Shown: positions 1 through 7,548 of the stretch, in pieces
Position numbering within the stretch: position 1 is the stretch's first letter
Layout: every line of letters starts with the position of its first letter
Origin: Nitrospira sp.
GTDB lineage: Bacteria > Nitrospirota > Nitrospiria > Nitrospirales > Nitrospiraceae
DNA length: 41,761 nt
Direction: 5' to 3'
Assembly (NCBI GenBank): GCA_023248215.1
Contig: JAHFEW010000015.1
Coordinates: 1 to 41,761 of the forward strand
Notes under the pieces: generated by a model
Told to the model about the DNA's origin: nothing
The model's input: only the letters and a program-made list of their open reading frames with translations
The model's database searches: none
Position numbers and translations under genes: made by a program

Positions 1-1
1 C

Positions 2-529
2 GTCCTGTTTGACATCGTGGTGGCCCTCACCAAGCTAATGGCGCCCGTGCTGAGTTTCACCGCCGAGGAAATTTGGCGGATGTTGCCTGAGGCGGTTCGA
101 GCAGACTCGAAGGCCGACAGTGTGCACCTGGCGATGTTCCCTGACGTCGATCCCCACTGGGCTGATCCGCAGCTGGCTCAGCGGTGGGAGCAGCTCCTTG
201 AGGTCAGAACGGCAGTCCAGGCGGCACTGGAAGTGAAACGTCGCGACAAGGTGATCGGTGCGCCGCTTGAGGCGAAGGTGATGATCGAGGCCCAGACCGC
301 ACCGTACGACCTGTTGAAGGGATACGGCCAGGATCTTCCGGCGTTCTTCATTGTCTCAGACGTGGTCTTGCAGCCGGCGCCACATCTGCCCGACAGTCCT
401 GGTTTTACGATTGCGGTGGAGAAGGCGACTGGCACTAAGTGCGAGAGGTGCTGGAATTATCGTTCGACCGTGGGAACCTATCCCGATCATCCGACCCTGT
501 GTGATCGCTGCATCGAGGCCGTCCGTTGA
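2..529 (+). CDS. ileS: Isoleucyl-tRNA synthetase, C-terminal part (5' end outside window)
   Basis: This is the last 175 or so residues of a class I aminoacyl-tRNA synthetase that charges tRNA-Ile in the cytoplasm. The visible part is the anticodon-binding helical domain (motif LMAPVLSFTAEEIW near the start) followed by the C-terminal zinc ribbon, with CERCWNY and CDRC giving four cysteine ligands, as in bacterial IleRS. The reading frame is open from base 2, so the gene continues upstream. Its TGA stop overlaps the TTG start of lspA (TTGA). Linkage of ileS to lspA is a common bacterial arrangement and suggests co-transcription. Confidence 0.95.
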   Translation, partial: VLFDIVVALTKLMAPVLSFTAEEIWRMLPEAVRADSKADSVHLAMFPDVDPHWADPQLAQRWEQLLEVRTAVQAALEVKRRDKVIGAPLEAKVMIEAQTAPYDLLKGYGQDLPAFFIVSDVVLQPAPHLPDSPGFTIAVEKATGTKCERCWNYRSTVGTYPDHPTLCDRCIEAVR

Positions 530-1047
530 GCACATCCGTCCGCTATTTGCTGCTCGGATTGCTCAGCCTGGCGATCGTCGTGGTGGATCAAATCACCAAA
601 GTCTACGTCATGCAGACCATGCGCCTGCATGAGTCCATTTCGGTGATTTCCGATTTCTTCAGCATCACCTACATTCGCAACCCCGGCGCGGCGTTCGGGT
701 TTCTGTCCTCCAGCAGCGGCACGTTCCGCTTCGTGTTTTTTGGACTCACGTCGATCTTTGCCGTGGGATTGCTGGGCACCATTCTGGTGCGCATGCCGAA
801 GCACGACTGGATGGGCCAGCTCAGCGTGGTTGCGATTCTCGGCGGGGCGATTGGGAATTTACTGGATCGGCTGCGGTACGGGGAAGTGATCGACTTTCTG
901 GACTTCTACATCAACGGTTACCACTGGCCGGCCTTCAATGTGGCCGACTCGGCGATTACCGTCGGGGTGGTGTTTCTGATCCTCCACTTCGCGTTCGAGA
1001 AGCATCCCGATGATGCTCCCGTTCTCCAGGAGAACCGTCCCTCCTAG
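526..1047 (+). CDS. lspA: Lipoprotein signal peptidase (signal peptidase II)
   Basis: Inner-membrane aspartyl protease that removes the signal peptide of prolipoproteins after lipidation. The product has 173 aa, normal for the family. Conserved boxes are VDQITK (about residue 20), RNPGAAFGF (51-59), GNLLDRLRYGEVIDF (110-124) and FNVADSAI (137-144); the catalytic aspartates should be D123 and D141. Four hydrophobic membrane segments are evident. The start is TTG at 526, overlapping the ileS stop by four bases, so translation is probably coupled. The TAG stop lies one base before a palindromic repeat element. Several lipoprotein substrates are encoded in this window (3068 and 40920). Confidence 0.96.
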   Translation: MSTSVRYLLLGLLSLAIVVVDQITKVYVMQTMRLHESISVISDFFSITYIRNPGAAFGFLSSSSGTFRFVFFGLTSIFAVGLLGTILVRMPKHDWMGQLSVVAILGGAIGNLLDRLRYGEVIDFLDFYINGYHWPAFNVADSAITVGVVFLILHFAFEKHPDDAPVLQENRPS

Positions 1048-1344
1048 CAGGATGTTGAAAAAGTCCGCCAGCTTTGTACAGACACCGGGCGCTCACTAAC
1101 TCGCGCCCGTGCGCAAACGTAACGCTCCTTACTCGTCGCGTCGCGCACCTCAGAGGCTCAACGTACGGCTATGGGAACAGAGCCTGTCCCGGCAGGGTCA
1201 GGGTGGGCGGGTAAGAATGTTACGATTCGCCTCGAAGACACTGCCGGCTCACCATCTCGCCGGCGTCCACAAACGTGGCGCTCATTATGCTTCGCGCCGT
1301 GGACCTCGCTGCGGCCGCGCCGGACGGCCTTTTTGAACATCCTG
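1048..1344. repeat. Palindromic intergenic element, copy A
   Basis: This non-coding element begins CAGGATGTTGAAAAAG one base after the lspA TAG stop and ends CTTTTTGAACATCCTG, so its ends form inverted repeats. It matches copy D (12420-12670) in opposite orientation over both outer arms of roughly 110 bases each with few differences; the centres differ. The T-run near each end next to GC-rich arms could act as a terminator for either direction. With the following bases it accounts for the 399-base gap between lspA and the DUF2024 gene. Confidence 0.85.
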
Positions 1345-1393
1345 CGAGTGCTTCTATCTGTGCCTGAGATACAGAGCGGTTTGCTATTTCGAG

Positions 1394-1418
1394 GCTGTTA
1401 GAAAGGTTTTTCAACAGC
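1394..1418. repeat. Short palindrome, possible terminator
   Basis: GCTGTTAGAAA and TTTTTCAACAGC form an imperfect inverted repeat with a T-run. A similar short palindrome follows the ABC ATPase at 12348-12371. It lies between repeat A and the end of the minus-strand DUF2024 gene and could terminate either neighbour. Function is inferred from shape only. Confidence 0.4.
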
Positions 1419-1446
1419 TCTCCTAGCCCTTCCCTTCCCTTCCCGA

Positions 1447-1716
1447 CTAGGCCGACAATGGCACGATGAACCCGCCTTGATCGCGGAATTGCCGCTGCTG
1501 CGCTTCCGAAAACATGACGAGCGGCTCGCTGTGGCAGAATTGGCATTCCTTGAGGGTGATGACCGCCTTCGGTTCCCCGATTCCCACCAGATACTGCTTG
1601 GCGAGCGTGAGGGCCTGGTCTTCATTCGTCGTCATCACGTCAAAGTGCAGCCTGCCGTTCTTGCCGTCGACCCAGGTGTCGTACACATGCACGGTATCCA
1701 TCTGGTTGTTTCTCAT
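1447..1716 (-). CDS. DUF2024 family protein
   Basis: Small cytoplasmic protein of 89 aa resembling the DUF2024 family, whose function is not known to me. Recognisable features are VHVYDTWV near the N-terminus, a LHFDVMT strand, the stretch AKQYLVGIGEP, and CQFCHSEP near the C-terminus, where the Cys/His set could bind metal. The frame stays open further upstream, but the ATG at 1716 is preferred because AAGGAG lies ten bases before it. It follows uppP on the same strand but is separated from it by repeat B, so co-transcription is uncertain. Confidence 0.75.
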   Translation of the reverse strand: MRNNQMDTVHVYDTWVDGKNGRLHFDVMTTNEDQALTLAKQYLVGIGEPKAVITLKECQFCHSEPLVMFSEAQQRQFRDQGGFIVPLSA

Positions 1717-1812
1717 GTCGGCTCGGCTCCTTGTTAGCAGGTTACGAACATACTCTTTCACCCCTGTCATCGTCAGAGGCATCGAGATTTCAAACAACAA
1801 TAGATGGGGATA

Positions 1813-1935
1813 CAGGATGCTCAAAAAGGCTGTCCAGCAAGGCCGCAGCGAGTGAAGGGCCGAGGCGTACCCTTAGGGTACGTTGAGGGTCTGAACGAAG
1901 CGAGAACGCCGCTGGCGGACTTTTTCAGCATCCTG
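1813..1935. repeat. Palindromic intergenic element, copy B
   Basis: Short copy (123 bases) running from CAGGATGCTCAAAAAG to CTTTTTCAGCATCCTG, with GC-rich arms and the inner inverted pair GTACCC/GGGTAC. Its right end is the exact reverse complement of the left end of copy C over more than 30 bases. It separates uppP from the DUF2024 gene and may end uppP transcription. Confidence 0.85.
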
Positions 1936-1945
1936 TTAGGTTCGA

Positions 1946-2821
1946 TTAGCGGACGACCAAAAGCACAATGATGCCCAGCACCATGCGGTAGTAGGCGAAC
2001 ACGCGGAGGCTGTGGCGTTGGACGAATGTGAGGAAGGCGGCGATGACGGCCCAGGCGACGACGAACGAGACCAGCAGTCCGATCCCAAGGGCGACATAGT
2101 CTTGTTGACTGAACGCTGCTTGCGATTTCAGCATTTGGTAGATCGTGGCGATGATCATCGTAGGGAGCGCCAAAAAGAAGGAATATTCGGTGGCGACGCG
2201 CCGGTCGAGACCGGCCAGGAGACCACCGACAATCGTCGAGCCGGAACGGGACATGCCTGGAATCAAGGAGACGCATTGTGCGAGGCCGATCCAGAGGGCC
2301 GAGCGCGGTGTGACCTGGAGCAGTTCCCTGACGCGCACGCGGTCCCGCATCCGTTCGACCGCCAAAATGATGATGCCCCCCACGATCAACGAGGCTGCAA
2401 CCGTGGCTGGGGTGAACAGATAGGCCTTGATCGACTTATGGGCGACGAATCCCACGAGGGCCGCGGGTAGAAAGGCCAATCCCAATCCGATGACGAACCA
2501 CAGGTTGGGCTGGGCCTGAATGGACTTCTGAATGAGCGTCGTCCAGGGGGTGTTCCCGCGAGCAGCCACCAGCGATCGAAAGTCGCGCTGTTCACGGAGG
2601 GTGTGGGAGGCCAGTGCCGCGAGCTTCGTGCGTTCGTAGGCGATGATGGCCAAAATCGACCCAAGCTGGATCGAGATCTCCACATTCGAGGCGATGTCTC
2701 CCGTGAATCCGAGGGCATGCCCGGCGAGAATGAGATGGCCCGTGGAGGAGACGGGAAGAAATTCCGTCAGTCCTTCGATAATGCCGAGAATGACGGCGAG
2801 CTCCGGGCCCCAGTTCATCAT
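1946..2821 (-). CDS. uppP: Undecaprenyl-diphosphatase (BacA/UppP family)
   Basis: Integral membrane phosphatase that converts undecaprenyl diphosphate to the monophosphate, recycling the lipid carrier for peptidoglycan and other envelope polymers. The product has 291 aa with about eight hydrophobic segments. Both signature boxes are present: EGLTEFLPVSSTGH (residues 16-29) and PGMSRSGSTI further on, which carry the catalytic Glu, His and Arg residues. Two ATG codons stand in tandem at 2821 and 2818 with no Shine-Dalgarno sequence; an AT-rich TATTTTATT precedes them directly. The gene is transcribed away from the lipoprotein gene at 3068, leaving a divergent intergenic region. Confidence 0.95.
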   Translation of the reverse strand: MMNWGPELAVILGIIEGLTEFLPVSSTGHLILAGHALGFTGDIASNVEISIQLGSILAIIAYERTKLAALASHTLREQRDFRSLVAARGNTPWTTLIQKSIQAQPNLWFVIGLGLAFLPAALVGFVAHKSIKAYLFTPATVAASLIVGGIIILAVERMRDRVRVRELLQVTPRSALWIGLAQCVSLIPGMSRSGSTIVGGLLAGLDRRVATEYSFFLALPTMIIATIYQMLKSQAAFSQQDYVALGIGLLVSFVVAWAVIAAFLTFVQRHSLRVFAYYRMVLGIIVLLVVR

Positions 2822-2986
2822 AATAAAATAGGATGGTAGTGGAGATGCTGGTGGTGTGTGGTTTCGCTGAACAGTCGGTGCATATTCCCAAACTGTTCTC
2901 CTGCAGTCAAGCGTCGTCGGCTTTTGTGGATGAGGTCACAGGCTGCGACCGGTTCGCCGGCCGGTGCTCCACAATCGGCAAACATA

Positions 2987-3015
2987 TTGACAAACTGTGG
3001 TTCTTGGCATACACA
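2987..3015 (+). promoter_or_regulatory. Candidate sigma-70 promoter for the 3068 lipoprotein gene
   Basis: A perfect TTGACA at 2987-2992 is followed after 17 bases by TACACA at 3010-3015. The -35 box is strong and the -10 box weak. It points at the gene starting at 3068 with a leader of about 45 bases. Confidence 0.4.
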
Positions 3016-3067
3016 CAACAAGAGGAAAAGAAGTCCGATCGGTTCTGATCGAACAGGGGAGGGTCGC

Positions 3068-3799
3068 ATGAGGCATGTGTGGATGGCTGGGCTCGCGCTC
3101 ATCAGCGCGATAGCCGTCAGCGGATGCGTGAGTGATAAGAAATATCATGAGGTGCTTGCCGACGCCGATGCCGCCAGGGGCGACCTGGAACGTACGCGTG
3201 CGCAGAAGAATGCGTTGGAACAACAGGTCAAGACGCTGAAGGACCTCAACGCCAAGTTTGGGTCGGAAAGCCAAATCGCCCGGGATGAGCTGCAGCGGAT
3301 CCAGCATGGTCGCGACAAAGAGCGGGACACGATTGATGTCCGGACGAAGGAGCTGGAAGACAAGGTCAAGCAGCTGACGGCGCAAAATCGGAACGTCAAG
3401 CAGGAGTATGAAGAGGCCCGCCGGCATAACGAACAATTGAAGTCGCTGGTCGCGCGGTACCAAAAGGAGATGAAGGAACGCTCCCGGTCGCTGTCGCCGA
3501 GTATGGGCTCCTCTTCCTTGACGGCTCCGTCATCCGGTTTAGGCGCGTCATCGACCAAATCGGCTCCGTCGCCTTCTGCATTCGGCGCACCGTCTGAGGC
3601 AGCTCCGACATTGTCGGTGCTCAATATCAATAAGGCCCCGTCGACCGATCTGGTGCTCTCTTTGGGCATCACTCAGGATGTGGCCGACCGAATCGTGAGC
3701 AATCGCCCCTACAAAGTGAAGGGCGAGTTGGTTGCCAAGAACGTGGTGCCGAAGGACGTGTTCGACGACATCAAGGACCGGATTACCGTCAGTCCATAA
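3068..3799 (+). CDS. Coiled-coil lipoprotein with helix-hairpin-helix-like C-terminus
   Basis: Predicted envelope lipoprotein of 243 aa. It has a signal peptide with lipobox VSGC (lipidated Cys20), then a long charged coiled coil (about residues 25-140: LEQQVKTLKDLNAK, KELEDKVKQLTAQN and similar), a Ser/Pro/Ala-rich linker (about 140-180), and a tail beginning LNINKAPSTDLVLSLGI that resembles the ComEA-type helix-hairpin-helix fold. The ATG at 3068 is chosen because AGGGGAGGG lies just before it and the signal peptide follows at once; the open frame extends further upstream without support. A perfect terminator follows, so it is probably monocistronic. The function is unknown. Confidence 0.8.
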   Translation: MRHVWMAGLALISAIAVSGCVSDKKYHEVLADADAARGDLERTRAQKNALEQQVKTLKDLNAKFGSESQIARDELQRIQHGRDKERDTIDVRTKELEDKVKQLTAQNRNVKQEYEEARRHNEQLKSLVARYQKEMKERSRSLSPSMGSSSLTAPSSGLGASSTKSAPSPSAFGAPSEAAPTLSVLNINKAPSTDLVLSLGITQDVADRIVSNRPYKVKGELVAKNVVPKDVFDDIKDRITVSP

Positions 3800-3842
3800 G
3801 TATTGTGTGCGAGCGTCCACGGCTGGTGGACCGTGCGATCGA

Positions 3843-3884
3843 GAAGGCCGTTTGCCGTCACAGGCAAACGGCCTTCGTCTTTTC
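3843..3884 (+). terminator. Rho-independent terminator
   Basis: A perfect 14-base-pair stem (GAAGGCCGTTTGCC with GGCAAACGGCCTTC), a six-base GTCACA loop and a downstream CGTCTTTT tract. It lies 44 bases after the lipoprotein stop and insulates it from the adaptor gene at 3990. Confidence 0.9.
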
Positions 3885-3989
3885 TGCACAGACCCTTGCG
3901 CGGGCATGCGGGAGCGGGCCGCTTGCTGCATCGCAAAATCGTTTCCTGGTAGAATGCCCGCATTGCTCGGTGGGGAGGATGGCCCGTTC

Positions 3990-5249
3990 ATGCGCCGTGT
4001 GAGTTTGATCGTCGGAGTGCTGGCAATCGGCCTCGCTATCGCCGGGTACGTATTTTTCAACGGCGAGCGACGACCTCCGCTGCGGTATCGCACCGTTCCT
4101 GTCGAACGAGGGACGATCGTGTCCCTGGTGACGGCAACGGGCACCATCAACCCCATTACCACGATTCAGGTCGGCAGCCAGGTATCGGGCATGATTGAAA
4201 GCCTGCATGCCGATTTCAATTCCAAGGTGAAGGCGAATCAGGTGGTGGCGCGCATCGATCCCTTTCCCTATCAGGCCAGGCGCGATCAGGCGGTCGCGAG
4301 TCTCGCCAATGCAAGAGCGGCGTTGGACAAGGCGCGGATCGATCTGGCCCAGCGTCGACGGGAATTCGATCGGGCCAAGTCGCTGATCGGACAACAATTC
4401 ATCTCACAAAACGAAGTCGACGTCGCCTTGACCGCTTCCGAAGGCGCTGTGGCGCAGCTGAAAGTTACGGAAGCCGCCGTCAAGCAGGCGGAGGCGATGT
4501 TGCAGGCGGCCGAGTTGGACCTGAAGTATACGGTGATCCGTTCACCGGTCGACGGCGTGGTGATCTCCCGGCTCGTCGAGGGCGGGCAGCGAATCTCCGC
4601 CAGCTTTTCCATTCCCACCCTATTCTTGATCGCGGAAGATGTCACCAAAATGCAGGTCGATACCAACGTCAGCGAAGCCGACATCGGTGGAGTGGCCGAG
4701 GGAAAAGCGGCCTCGTTCACGGTCGATGCCTATCCTGGTGAACAAATTCATGGACGTGTGCGGCAGGTCAGAAATGCACCCATCAACATTCAGAATGTGG
4801 TGACCTACGATGTCGTGGTCGAATTCGAGAACCCGGATTTTCGTCTGAAGCCCGGCATGACGGCGAATGTGTCCATTGTCGTGGCCAAGAAGGAGCAGAT
4901 TCTCAAGGTGCCGAATTCGGCACTCCGCTTCAGTCCTCCCAAAGGAGCTCGAGAAGTGGGGGCTGCGGCCAGGCCTGCCAAGGGTGATGAGACGGGCGGG
5001 GTGTCTGGACCAGCAGGCCGTCAGCGAGCCCTCTGGAAGCAGAACCTTAATGACGAGCTGGAGCCGGTCCCGGTAGAAATGGGTATCTCCGACGGGGCCT
5101 ATGCTGAAATCAGTTCCACGGCGATCACTGAGGGCGATCAGGTCATTATCGGTATTGAATCTCCGCGCGGAGATCGCAAGGGCGGGGATCTTCCCCCCGG
5201 GTTTGGGTCCGGGCAGCAGCGCGGTCCGCGGCGTGATCGCGGCATCTAG
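3990..5249 (+). CDS. MacA-like periplasmic adaptor (membrane fusion protein)
   Basis: Adaptor subunit that would link an inner-membrane ABC exporter to an outer-membrane TolC-type channel. The 419-aa product has an N-terminal membrane anchor (about residues 5-24), a first lipoyl half with TGTINPITTIQVGSQVSG, an alpha-helical hairpin (ANARAALDKARIDLAQRR and its partner), the second lipoyl half YTVIRSPVDGVVISR, and beta-barrel/membrane-proximal domains ending in FRLKPGMTANVSI. A Gly/Arg-rich tail follows. The ATG at 3990 has GGGGAGGA ten bases upstream. It precedes a MacB-like ATPase and permease, but a 185-base repeat element intervenes. No TolC homologue is visible in the window; the substrate cannot be told. 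Confidence 0.9.
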   Translation: MRRVSLIVGVLAIGLAIAGYVFFNGERRPPLRYRTVPVERGTIVSLVTATGTINPITTIQVGSQVSGMIESLHADFNSKVKANQVVARIDPFPYQARRDQAVASLANARAALDKARIDLAQRRREFDRAKSLIGQQFISQNEVDVALTASEGAVAQLKVTEAAVKQAEAMLQAAELDLKYTVIRSPVDGVVISRLVEGGQRISASFSIPTLFLIAEDVTKMQVDTNVSEADIGGVAEGKAASFTVDAYPGEQIHGRVRQVRNAPINIQNVVTYDVVVEFENPDFRLKPGMTANVSIVVAKKEQILKVPNSALRFSPPKGAREVGAAARPAKGDETGGVSGPAGRQRALWKQNLNDELEPVPVEMGISDGAYAEISSTAITEGDQVIIGIESPRGDRKGGDLPPGFGSGQQRGPRRDRGI

Positions 5250-5434
5250 CAGGATGCTGAAAAAGTCCGCCAGCGGCGTTCTCGATACCCGTGAAGCGTG
5301 AACGGTATCTCGCCCTTCTAAGAAAGGTTCAATGTTCAATTCTCAATGCTCAATTGAACACTCAACATTGAACATGACAGCTGCTCACGCTTCACGAACG
5401 ACGGACGAAGAGGACCGATTTTTTGAGCATCCTG
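5250..5434. repeat. Palindromic intergenic element, copy C, with heptamer core
   Basis: It starts one base after the adaptor TAG stop (CAGGATGCTGAAAAAG) and ends TTTTTTGAGCATCCTG. Nested inside are an 11-base inverted pair (GTGAAGCGTGA at 5291-5301 and TCACGCTTCAC at 5385-5395) and a core (5328-5376) of seven-base units such as TTCAATG, TTCAATT, CTCAATG and CTCAATT that is itself partly palindromic. The whole could fold into a long cruciform. It separates the adaptor from its ATPase gene. Confidence 0.85.
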
Positions 5435-5511
5435 CAAGTCTGCTCCCGCCCAGCATGGGCTTCGCTGATCGGCGGTGAAGCCGTCCAGCGCCACCAACTC
5501 GTAAGGACGGC

Positions 5512-6222
5512 ATGGCCCCCTTAATCGTCTGTGAAGATATCTGGAAGATCTATCGCGTCGGCGACGTCGAGGTGAAGGCCTTGAGAGGCGTCGATTTGAC
5601 TATTGAGCGGGGTGAGTTCGTTGCTGTGATGGGCACATCCGGATCGGGCAAGTCGACGCTGATGAATATCCTGGGTTGTCTTGACCAACCGACTCGCGGG
5701 CGATACCAACTGGATGGGTTGGATGTGGGGACGGCGAAGCCGGACCTCCTGGCGGAGCTTCGCAATCGGCAGATTGGGTTTGTGTTCCAGAACTTTAACC
5801 TCATTCCCAGAACCAGTGCGTTGGAAAATGCCCAGTTGCCGCTGTTCTACCGAGGAGTCTCGATCAAGGAGCAGCGGAAGCAGGCCGCGGCGGCGTTGCA
5901 GCGGGTTGGGCTGGCCGGCCGGGAACAGCACTACCCTGCCCAGCTTTCCGGAGGTCAACAGCAGCGCGTCGCCATTGCGAGAGCCCTGGTCGGGGCCCCC
6001 TCGATTCTCTTCGCCGATGAACCCACCGGCAATCTTGATACCGTGTCGAGTCGCGAGATTATGGGCATCCTGGCGCAGCTCAATCGTGAGGATGGGATTA
6101 CCATCATTCTGGTGACGCACGAATCCGATATCGCCGCCTATGCCTCCCGTGAACTCGTCATGAAGGATGGACAGGTCGTGCAAGATGTTCGGCGGGTCCC
6201 ACACCTGGCTGTCGTGCAGTAG
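5512..6222 (+). CDS. MacB/LolD-type ABC transporter ATP-binding protein
   Basis: Cytoplasmic ATPase of 236 aa that would drive the permease encoded directly downstream. Walker A is GTSGSGKST (about residues 41-49), the Q-loop lies in GFVFQNFNLIPR, the signature is LSGGQQQR, Walker B is [12 protein letters not shown] and the H-loop is VTHES. These are the marks of the MacB/LolD subfamily, which works mechanically on periplasmic or lipoprotein substrates. The ATG at 5512 is preceded by AAGGACG. It ends seven bases before the permease start, so the two are surely co-translated; the adaptor is 262 bases upstream beyond repeat C. Confidence 0.95.
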   Translation: MAPLIVCEDIWKIYRVGDVEVKALRGVDLTIERGEFVAVMGTSGSGKSTLMNILGCLDQPTRGRYQLDGLDVGTAKPDLLAELRNRQIGFVFQNFNLIPRTSALENAQLPLFYRGVSIKEQRKQAAAALQRVGLAGREQHYPAQLSGGQQQRVAIARALVGAPSILFADEPTGNLDTVSSREIMGILAQLNREDGITIILVTHESDIAAYASRELVMKDGQVVQDVRRVPHLAVVQ

Positions 6223-6229
6223 GAATGCC

Positions 6230-7465
6230 ATGGTTGCCTTTATTCTGTTGACCGTCATGACCGCGTTGCGGGTGCTCAGCCGAAACCGCCTTCGTGCCGG
6301 CCTGACCATGCTTGGCATTGTGATCGGCGTGGGCGCAGTCATTGCCATGGTGAGCATCGGACAGGGAGCCCGCGCGGCGGTACAGGCACAGGTGGCCAGC
6401 ATGGGGACGAACGTGATCATCATCATGCCGGGGTCCACGACGGTGAGTGGTGTGCGGGGAGGGCAGGGCGGGGCGGTGACGTTGACGGTCGGAGATGCGG
6501 CCGATCTGAAAAAGCGGAGCCCCTTGCTGTCGGACACCGGATGGGCGAAGCGGGAGGTGATGCAAATCGTCAACGGGAACCGCAACTGGAACGGTCCGGT
6601 CAACGGCATCTCACCGAGCTATCTCACCATCCGCGATTGGTCGTTCATGAGCGGAGGGGCGTTTACGCAGACAGATATGGAAGGTGCCGCCCGAGTGGCG
6701 TTGATCGGTCAGACGACGCTGGAAAACTTGTTTGATCCAAGCGAGGAGGCGATCGGCGCAACGATCCGGATCAAAAATGTGCCGTTTCAGGTCGTCGGGG
6801 TATTGGCGCCCAAGGGCCAGTCGGCCCAAGGCTCCGACCAGGATGACGTCATTTTCATTCCCTTCACGACGGCCGAGCGGAAGGTATTCGGCAGCCAGTT
6901 CTTAGGATCGGTAGGGGCCTTGTTCGCTTCAACGGAGCAGAGCGCTGATTTGCCCGAGGCGGTTGAGCATATTCGCGAGGTGTTGAGGACCCGCCACCGC
7001 CTTCGGGCCGAGCAGGCGGATGACTTCACCATCCGTACCCAGGTCGACATCGGGAAGGTGCAGGAAGGCACGAGTCAGACCCTCACGGTCATGCTGTTTG
7101 CCATCGCCTCGGTGTCGCTGCTGGTCGGCGGCATCGGCATCATGAATATTCTCCTGGTCTCGGTCACGGAGCGAACGAGAGAAATCGGGGTGCGCATGGC
7201 GGTCGGTGCAAAGCGAGTGCATATCCTCACGCAGTTCCTCATCGAAGCCGTGACCTTGAGCCTGTTCGGCGGCATCATCGGTGTGATCGTGGGCATCGTC
7301 GGCGCCAGGCTCACGACCGCGATTGCGGGATGGCCGACGATCATTTCTCTCGATTCCATCGTTAGCGCCTGTATCTTCTCGCTGGCAGTCGGACTCTTTT
7401 TCGGCCTCTACCCTGCCAATAAGGCCGCTCGACTCAACCCCATCGAAGCGCTTCGCTACGAATAG
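6230..7465 (+). CDS. MacB-like ABC transporter permease
   Basis: Inner-membrane permease of 411 aa with the MacB layout: one N-terminal membrane helix (MLGIVIGVGAVIAMVSIG, about residues 27-44), a large periplasmic domain, then three C-terminal helices with the FtsX-domain signatures VGGIGIMNILLVSVTERTRE and IGVRMAVGAK. It ends in PIEALRYE, as is typical of the family. ATG at 6230 is preferred (AGGA just upstream, seven bases after the ATPase stop). In E. coli MacB the ATPase and permease are one chain; here they are separate. Together with the 3990 adaptor this forms a putative tripartite exporter. Confidence 0.94.
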   Translation: MVAFILLTVMTALRVLSRNRLRAGLTMLGIVIGVGAVIAMVSIGQGARAAVQAQVASMGTNVIIIMPGSTTVSGVRGGQGGAVTLTVGDAADLKKRSPLLSDTGWAKREVMQIVNGNRNWNGPVNGISPSYLTIRDWSFMSGGAFTQTDMEGAARVALIGQTTLENLFDPSEEAIGATIRIKNVPFQVVGVLAPKGQSAQGSDQDDVIFIPFTTAERKVFGSQFLGSVGALFASTEQSADLPEAVEHIREVLRTRHRLRAEQADDFTIRTQVDIGKVQEGTSQTLTVMLFAIASVSLLVGGIGIMNILLVSVTERTREIGVRMAVGAKRVHILTQFLIEAVTLSLFGGIIGVIVGIVGARLTTAIAGWPTIISLDSIVSACIFSLAVGLFFGLYPANKAARLNPIEALRYE

Positions 7466-7548
7466 CGGTCCAAGCCGCATCGATATTCTTTGCTCAATCA
7501 CGACCAAGCAAGACGATGTGGCGAGTGGTTGGGAGAAGGATGTCGGTG

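Noticed and set aside
2816-2830. Leaderless uppP as a separate firm call
   Set aside because: TATTTT lies at the right distance from the second ATG, but no acceptable -35 box stands 16-18 bases upstream.
2858-3067. Upstream in-frame extension of the lipoprotein gene
   Set aside because: The lipobox signal peptide and ribosome site fix the start at 3068; the extension contains the promoter region.
5328-5376. Short regular repeats as a CRISPR array
   Set aside because: Units are seven bases with no spacers and there are no cas genes; it is the core of a palindromic element.
5521-6609. Long minus-strand open frame opposite the MacB-like ATPase and permease
   Set aside because: It is antisense to a gene pair with intact ABC motifs, and its protein has no recognisable domain.
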